This document shows, in pieces, positions 57,331 through 64,000 of a stretch of DNA of 64,000 nucleotides. Where the stretch lies: NCBI GenBank assembly GCA_037176705.1, contig CM073898.1:24908488-24972487 (forward strand), written 5' to 3'. How positions within the stretch are numbered: position 1 is the first letter of the stretch; each line of letters opens with the position of its first letter. Made by a program: the position numbers and the translations under genes. The DNA comes from Molossus alvarezi (taxonomy: Eukaryota; Chordata; Mammalia; Chiroptera; Molossidae). Below the pieces are notes generated by a model. That model saw nothing but the letters and a program-made list of their open reading frames with translations, was not told the origin of the DNA and did no database searches.

Positions 57331-59273
57331 GAGTGAAAAAATGTGGGATTGAAAGCAGTACATAGAGTAAAACCCTATTTGCTGAACTCGGATGCAGTTG
57401 GTACAGCGTTCTCAGCTGATCCTACAGGGTTTTCTGGAGCTGGGACGGCTGGGGGGGGGGGGGCAGATTCCTTCAGTGGAGGGCAGTCCCCAGTGAAGGG
57501 CTCCACGGTGGCCATCGGCAGCCAACACCTCCCATAGCTGACGGAATGAGTTCCTCTGAGCCAGGGGGCAGAAGGGAGGCACCCCACAGCATCCACACAG
57601 ACCTGCAGCTCCTGGTCCAAAGTTACAGAGAAGAGCATACCTGCTATGTATTCCTCGAGGGGACCTAGTGAGGCCAAGGATGTGGCCTCATCGATTTGTA
57701 AACCGAAGGGCAGTGGACTGCTTTGTGTTCTTACTCATGATCATGTCATTTGTTCCTATCTGGCCTGTGTTCCCCTTGCTCAGGCCTGAACAATCACATT
57801 TTCTCTCTCTCCCTGCATCTATTCCTGGGTCATCGACAAGGAGAAATGCGAAGAAAAAGCAGGCTACGGTTCTAAGAAAAGGGCCGGTGCCTTTCTGCAC
57901 ATGCGCACACCCGCCAGTGGGGCCTGGGGGAGCTTGACCTTGTGCTCGCAGAGGTCCGGGCGCCCTCCTCCAGGCCAGGGCTCGGGGGCTGGGCTGGGGT
58001 CAGGAGAATGATCCCCTGCAGGACTCAGCCCTGTCTCCCTCCCTCCTCCCCCACTGAGACACGGCAGTGGATTATCTGGGAACTAGATCAGGGAAGAAAG
58101 GAAATCCATCTCAGGCAACAGAATTTCACTGCGCGAGGGGAGCTGGAGGGAGCAGGAGGCCTGAGCAGAGTCTGAAGAAGGGGGAGAGAGGCCACAGACA
58201 CCTTGGTTAGAGCGGCCCAGGGGGAAGAAAAGAAAACTGACGATATTTTCTTGAACGTCTCTAAGGAGAATTTTTTTTCCCCCTGGGAAGCTAGTAAACA
58301 TCTCTTTAAAGAATGTGTGTGGTCACACAAGTTGAAGGGCTGAGCAAATTACCTCCCTGCCCCCAGATGGTTTTAAATGGTAGCAGGCAGGAGGAGGAGT
58401 TAAGGCTCCCCACCCACCCCACAGGCCCCTAGCTCTGCAACAGGGAGGGCTGCTTTGGGGACCCGCAGGCTGACTGACAGGCGCTGGGCAGTGCGAGGTT
58501 TGTATTCCCCTAAGTCCTCAAGCTACCCCGCATCCCTAGGGCTCCAAACCACTCAGAAATGCTGAAACAGCAGACAGAGGGGGTTGTCTGGCAAACAACA
58601 GACCCCAAATGAGCAGAGAGAGAGAGAGAAAACAAATCCAGTCACAGGAGAGAAGAAAATGATCTCTCTTCCCAGAAACACTCACGACGAAGATAGAGCA
58701 CAGGCAGCCCTGCTCTGCGCCCAGCCCCCAATGAAATACTGGTGTCCCGGGACTTGGAGGTTACAGGGCCCGAGAAGAGCTCTAATCATTTTTACTTATG
58801 CCTTGAACCAAAGTAATGACTACTAAATATATGTATCTCGATTGTAGTTTAAGTGTCTGGCTGGGTACACCCCGACGTGGAATCTTAAACCAACACTGAA
58901 AATCATGGGAACCTGGGAAGGTTCACGACACATCCTGAACTTGAAGTAGTTTCAGTCCCGTCGTTAACACAAATAAAGCGGGGTGCTGAGTAGGATCTCA
59001 GTTCTGAAAAGCAAAATAAAGAACTCTCCGTGTGGCAGATGAAAAGACCGGAGTGCCAGACGCAAAATGCTAAATGTTTCTCGTGGTGGTGGCGTTATTT
59101 TCTTCTTTGTGCTTTTCTGTGTTTTCCGATTTTTTTTTCCCCTACGGTGATCACATGTTTCTACTGTAATCTGAGAAATAGAACTCAAGAATAGTTTGGT
59201 TAGATGAGCTGGTTCCCTGATTGTGAACACTTCATAAATGTCCATCCATACGCATGTGTGGTATGAAAACATG

Positions 59274-59276
<3 letters not shown>

Positions 59277-59307
<31 letters not shown>
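59277..59307. repeat. (GT)n microsatellite
   Basis: About 15 uninterrupted GT units. Confidence 0.95.
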
Positions 59308-59309
<2 letters not shown>

Positions 59310-60286
59310 ACGTGTGTCCCAGTGCTCTGGACTGTTCCTGACCTCTCAACCAGGATTCTTTTTGTCTCTGGTGAGCTCTCAAAGCCTGCGTAACCTCAGA
59401 CCGCATTTCCGGAGGGACAGCCTTCTAACACTGTACCCCCAGCCTTCTAGCAGGTTGTTCCTCCCAGTTCACCTTTAATAGGGCCACCAAGGACTGTGCC
59501 TTAGGTCTCCACTGTCACTCTCTGGGAATGGGGGAGGGGAGGAGAAGGAGCACCATGACTTGCTGACCTGCAACTTTGTTTACATGCCCTTTGGCAGAAG
59601 GGCTCACAGGAGGGGCCACACTGTACAGGCAGGCTCTACAAAGGACACCTCCAAGAACTGACCCCTAAGCGGACGAGCTCAGGGGATGTGAGAAAGGAGA
59701 GATTCTGTGTGATGAGCACGAGCACCCTCTGGCTGTTGGCACCCAGCAGAGGGAGGACACAGGGAGTAACTGCCTGAGCCTCCAGTGTCCACTGTCAGAG
59801 GCCTGGATTCCTTTGGACATCAACAGCTTCCTTTCCTTACCGGACAGTGCCATCTCTTTTTTCTAAGCATTTTAAAAGGAAGTTGAAACAGCACAGTGTA
59901 TTTGACAAAGGTTTGTACTCTCCTGTGCCCTTTTCCTTCTGTCTTGGTGGCATCTCTCCCATTCCGTTGTTGTTCTCTCTGTAAAAACTCATAAATTCGT
60001 AACTGCCAGGGCGTTGTCTTTGGGAGCTCAACTCTAACCATCACCACATACCTGTAAATGATTAATAAGCAGTGTTTGGTTAATAAGTAACATTCAGCTC
60101 TGATATTAATAACAGATGTTAAGGCCAGACACAGCTGATGACAATTTAGTGACACTGGGTCACCTTAGTGTTTTTGAGCAATAGTTTTGGAGGAGAAACT
60201 GAATGCTGCCAGATGTCACCAAGCTGTAAAAACAGATGTAACTGGGTTCTAGGAGAAAACCTTGAAGATCCATGTGTGCCTGAAAG

Positions 60287-60342
60287 TGTGCGCGCGCACA
60301 CGCACACGCACGCACGCTCATGCACGCACGCGCACACACACG
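60287..60342. repeat. Alternating purine-pyrimidine (CG/CA)n tract
   Basis: GTGTGCGCGCGCACACGCAC followed by ACGC/ACAC units, with one CTCATG break near 60318-60323. Typical Z-DNA-prone composition. Confidence 0.85.
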
Positions 60343-62153
60343 GCAAGAGATTTCTGCTCCCTTCAATGTCATCTGTAGTCACCACACAAGACCCTGTGGG
60401 TCCATCACATGGCTTATGACTCTCCACAGCTCTTCATCCCCAGAACGAGTACACTTTCTAAACTAAAAATCAGGGCTCATTGGTTGGCCTTGAGTCAGAA
60501 ATTAAGAATACTCTGGGAAAGTTGGGGGAAAATTGGTTCCTTAATAGTGAGGATTTGTTTAGCCATACTGAACAACTTAATGCTAAGCACTTCCAGGGAC
60601 CGGGGTGACAAAGGAGAACGCTTTCCCGTGGGGCTCCACTCGTGTGTGAGGGTGCTCTGGACGGGACTCCATTCTGACCTGTGCAAACCACAAGCTCCAC
60701 CTTGCTTAGCAGTGGCAGGTGCCCCACCCCTCCCCCTCCTTTCAAGCCCTTCTTGGTACAGACATCCCCTCTCATTTCTTTTTTTCTAGCTCTTACACCA
60801 GTGAGGATTGCGGCTCTTGCATTGAGTTCCATGGGCCAGAGAAGGGAGGTCCTTTTGCTTGCTTTCTCCAGCCCCTACTCTTGAGTTCAGTCCCCCGGGA
60901 ACCCTCTCCAGGCTTTTCTGTTCACACAGGACCGTCCTGGGTTCAGGCCAAACGTTCCTCTTCCGTCCCTCAAACTGGCTTTTCCCTGGCTCCTAGATGG
61001 GCTGTTTCTGGGGAATCGCTTCTGCATCTCCTCACTGCTTGCAGTGTGATTGTGGCTTTGCAACCATCTCTCAAGTTTCTCCTCATCAGGCCCCCTGTCA
61101 TAAATGAAGACCCAGAAAGTCTGTGTGGATATTAAATTACTGCCCAAGCTCTCTTTCTTACACACGTGGAGGCCCATTCAGCATCTCAAAGGGCTTAAGG
61201 GGCTATGAGGGGTGCAGGGGTTGATAGGAGGAAATGCCTGCTCTACATCTTCACAGAGCAACACCCCTTTTCTCCCCTTCCCATTTGCTTCCTCTTCCTT
61301 CTCTTAGAAAGAATGTGATGTTTCATAGGTATGTCGTCAGGCACCTGGATTCTAATTATAGCTCCATCACTATCAATCTGTGAGTCCAGGGGCAGAACCA
61401 CAACCAAGAAATATGACAAATTTTACTGTATAATTTAGTTCTTCATATAAGTTTGTCATTCTGACACCTTTCTGTTGAACCAGATGCTTTGTCAGAAATG
61501 ATAATTTAACTCTTTGAAGGGCTGTGAATAAAAAGATTAACAAAATCCTTTCCCGTTTGGCATAACCATTTGATTTTTAACTTTCTAGCCCTGTTTCCCT
61601 AGAAATTTGATAAAATAGCCTTGATTGGTGAATTTTATCTGGACTGGGACAACTGTAAATACAGGTTTGTGGCCTTATCTTTGGGTTTTGCTTACTATGG
61701 TGACTCTTGTAACTGGCGTGACTCTTGTAACTGGCATGACCCAGTAGGGACTGCAGAAGCTATGCCATGGAGTTTCTCCAAAAGATATGAGCTGCTGTAA
61801 AATATGGAACTTTGAGCCGAGAGAAATTCCACACCCTCCTGATGTCAGTCTCATTTCTTCACACCCAAGTCATTACCTGGGAGCCAAAGACAATAACTTT
61901 TGACTGCCAGGTCTTGCAAACGAAGAATGCCAGATGTGCCCTGTTGGCATACTTGCATCCTGGCCTATGCCTCCTTCTGAGTCCAAGGGTATGCAGTGTG
62001 GCATGGCAGTCTTGTGAGTCCCCAAATGTGGTAGTACGGCCTTAGAAGACTTCTTGGTGGTCATTGCAGGTGATGTTTTGACTAGTAGTGGTTTGAACAA
62101 GAATATTTTTCTGTGAAACTGTGCACGAGTCAAAAGTCCAGTCATATTTTTTA

Positions 62154-62379
62154 TTTTTATTAAAGAATTTTTTTTCTTTATTGATTTTAGAGAGAGGAAG
62201 GGAGAGGGAGAAGAGAGATAGAAACATCAATGAGAGAGAACATCAATTGGCCGCCTCCTGCATGCCCCCCACTGGAGATCAGGCCTACAACCTGGGCATG
62301 TGCCCTGACTGGGAATTGAACTGGCAACCTCTTGGTGCATGGGTCGATGCTCAATCACTGAGCCACACCGGCTGGGCCC
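62154..62379 (-). mobile_element. VES-type SINE (AATCAATAAA-tail class)
   Basis: Antisense from TTTCTTTATTGATTTTAGAG to GCCACACCGGCTGGGCC. Perfect 13-bp target duplication GTCATATTTTTTA at 62141-62153 and 62380-62392. Confidence 0.96.
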
Positions 62380-62452
62380 GTCATATTTTTTAAATTACCA
62401 AATTCTCTTTACAAATTTAAAAATAATTTGTATACAAAAAAATTGACAAGTT

Positions 62453-62765
62453 TCAAATGAGGACGTTGTGCTCTGTGGAGGAATCAAATAGACAAGGATG
62501 AATACTGATGATTCCGCTTACATTGAGGTACCTAGAGTAATTAAATGTATAGAAAGAAAATGGAAGGAGGTTGTCAGGGGCTGGAGGGAGGGGAGAATGG
62601 GAGCTGTTTAATGGGTATAGAGTTTCAGTTTTACAAGAGGAAAAGAGTTCTGGAGATTGGTTGTACAACAATGTACATGTACTTAAAACTACTTACATGG
62701 TTAACATGGCAAATTATATGTGTATGTTACCCCAATTAAAAATGGTTTTAATGGACAGTTTCCTC
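62453..62765 (+). mobile_element. Old L1 3'UTR fragment (sense)
   Basis: TTGTCAGGGGCTGGAGGGAG, ATGGGTATAGAGTTTCAGTT, AGTTCTGGAGATTGGTTGTA and the final TACCCCAATTAAAAATGG are the L1M-type 3'UTR. Confidence 0.75.
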
Positions 62766-63589
62766 TAACCATCACACTTACATCATATTTTCAGGGACTG
62801 GACTAAGGCTAATGTTTCCAAATAAGTAATACAGGAAGATTTTGGTGTCACTTTTCAAATTCTGTCTTCCAATTATTATTTAAAAATCACCTATATTTAA
62901 TTTATTATTATTTCCAATTGACCGGGAAATAACGGTCATCAGTCACCACAAGCACTCTTGCAAGTGGGTTGCCATGTCCCTCACTAACACCGTTTAGGGG
63001 TCAACTGTGGAACTGAAGGCCATGCACTGGAGAAGGAGGAAGCCCCCCCCCCCCCAGCTGTCTCTCATCCCTACTGGGAAAGAGCACCTGGGAAACAGGC
63101 AGTTCCAGGCACCATCCATTCCGCACCATCTTCTAGTCGGTATACTATCCAAGATCTTGCTGCTACAAAAAGAGAGCTCTCCCAATATTTATATCAACTG
63201 AGGTTAAAATAGTCTTTTTATGGGACAGAGTACTAATATCTTGCTAATAAAAGCTTCAATTCCAAATCCTTTTTAATACCTTCAAACAATGTAACATCTC
63301 CAGTGCCAATAAGGCCAAACATTCTCACATGAACTCTTGCACCCACTTAGAAATGTAGCAGAGTAATTTGGGAGAGTGACCCAATGACTCTGTGTTTGCT
63401 ACAAGACTGCATTATGGAACCACAGGGTCAGGAGTAGTAGAATATAAACAGCATCAGAGACCCGCTTTAGAGACCATCTTGAGACTAGGGGTCTCAGCCA
63501 TTAGAGGGTCACAGAGCCCTTTACATTTTGATAAAAATTAGAGGCTTTTGTCTTACACAAGGTTATTTTTTTTAAATAGGTAGATATTT
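62766..63589. other. Intergenic, no gene recognised
   Basis: AT-rich. Has a C13 run (63043-63055) and a stretch near 63485-63560 (AGGGTCACAGAGCCCTTTAC) that may be a hAT fragment. No gene. Confidence 0.4.
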
Positions 63590-64000
63590 TATTGTTTTGT
63601 ATATATATATTTTTAATCTTTATTGTTGAATGTATTACAGATGTTCCTCATTTTTCCCCCATTGACCCCCTCCTCCCCACTCCCGCCCCCCTCCCGCCTT
63701 TTCCCACACTGTTGTCTGTGTCCATTGGTTATGCATATAAGTTCTTAGGTTTATTTCTTCCCACCCCCCCAGCCCCTTTCCCTTTGAGGTTTGTCAGTTT
63801 AGCAACCAATTTGTACTTCTTAATCCCTTCACCTTTTTCACCCATTCCCCCAACCCTCCCTCCCGTCTGGCAACCAACAAAATGTTCTCTGTATCTATAA
63901 GAATGTTTCTGTTCTGCCTGTTCATTTTGTTTGTAAATTCCAATGTTAATAGATATGTATTCATTGCCATCTTGTTTGTTCATATATTTTATCTTTTTCT
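63590..64000 (-). mobile_element. Bat-type L1 3' end (antisense), runs off the window
   Basis: TCTTTATTGTTGAATGTATT (antisense of a tail ending ACAATAAAGA), then TTACAGATGTTCCTCATTTT and TTGGTTATGCATATAAGTTC, as in 37968-38155. Little degraded. It continues past 64000, so the full length is unknown. Confidence 0.75.

Larger units (their letters stand above)
57331..62140. other. Intergenic, no gene recognised
   Basis: Moderate-GC stretches at 57400-58600 and 60590-61060 carry ORFs of 90-138 codons without known domains. Holds a G13 run (57451-57463), a (GT)n (59277-59307), an alternating purine-pyrimidine tract (60287-60342) and a MIR piece near 61340-61400. Confidence 0.45.

Noticed and set aside
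704..62379. tRNA genes suggested by A-box and B-box-like motifs
   Set aside because: All such motifs (TGGCTCAG, GGTTCGATTCC) sit in the heads of VES SINEs with CT-rich bodies and target duplications.
1..64000. CRISPR arrays, operons, phage or bacterial defence systems
   Set aside because: The DNA is mammalian. Spaced repeats are microsatellites or dispersed SINEs and no prokaryotic gene is present.

Overview
The window is vertebrate nuclear DNA, almost certainly from a bat of the vespertilionid group or a close relative. The evidence is sixteen copies of a tRNA-derived SINE with the 'CCCTGGCC-GGTTTGGCTCAG' or 'CCAGCCGGTGTGGCTCAG' head, followed by a CT-rich stretch and a TGAGGAT or AATCAATAAA tail (the VES family). 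Bat-type L1 3' ends and a non-autonomous hAT element of the kind known from Myotis and rodents point the same way. There is no prokaryotic or viral gene organisation.

The one gene I can support is CYP1B1 on the minus strand, about 27585 to 36190. It has a non-coding exon 1 (to 35809), a 1044-nt exon 2 starting one base before the ATG (34343-35386), and an exon 3 with the rest of the coding sequence (30954-31542) and a 3'UTR of about 3.4 kb. The spliced CDS is 1632 nt, 543 codons plus stop, the same length as human CYP1B1. The P450 landmarks fall at the human numbering: G61, W141/R145, the I-helix around A330-T334, E387/R390 and the haem ligand C470. All splice sites are GT-AG. The promoter has a TTAAAA box, GC boxes and an upstream cluster of aryl-hydrocarbon-receptor (XRE) cores. 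The 3'UTR keeps an 8-mer miR-27 site and carries a lineage-specific SINE. A CpG-rich domain covers roughly 33780-37400.

Left flank (1-27580): intergenic DNA dominated by L1 fragments (950-2240, 3990-5060, 10370-12946, 14725-16110, 24225-24665), SINEs, MIRs, three hAT-type DNA transposons (14126-14347, 20438-20975, 21787-21970) and a small unexplained CpG-rich patch at 22700-22960. In human this side holds RMDN2, but I could not recognise any RMDN2 exon here.

Right flank (37400-64000): a gene-poor region upstream of CYP1B1 (the side of the human lncRNA CYP1B1-AS1). It has SINEs, L1 pieces, a solo retroviral-type LTR inserted into a MIR (about 45990-46530), a hAT-Charlie-type element (48927-49425) and an imperfect 200-bp direct duplication (51599-51812 and 52735-52938) that no repeat I know explains.

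I do not see a new multi-gene system. The observations most worth a second look are the regulatory elements of CYP1B1, the SINE in its 3'UTR, the 51.6/52.7 kb duplication, the 22.7 kb CpG patch and the transposon insertion structures.
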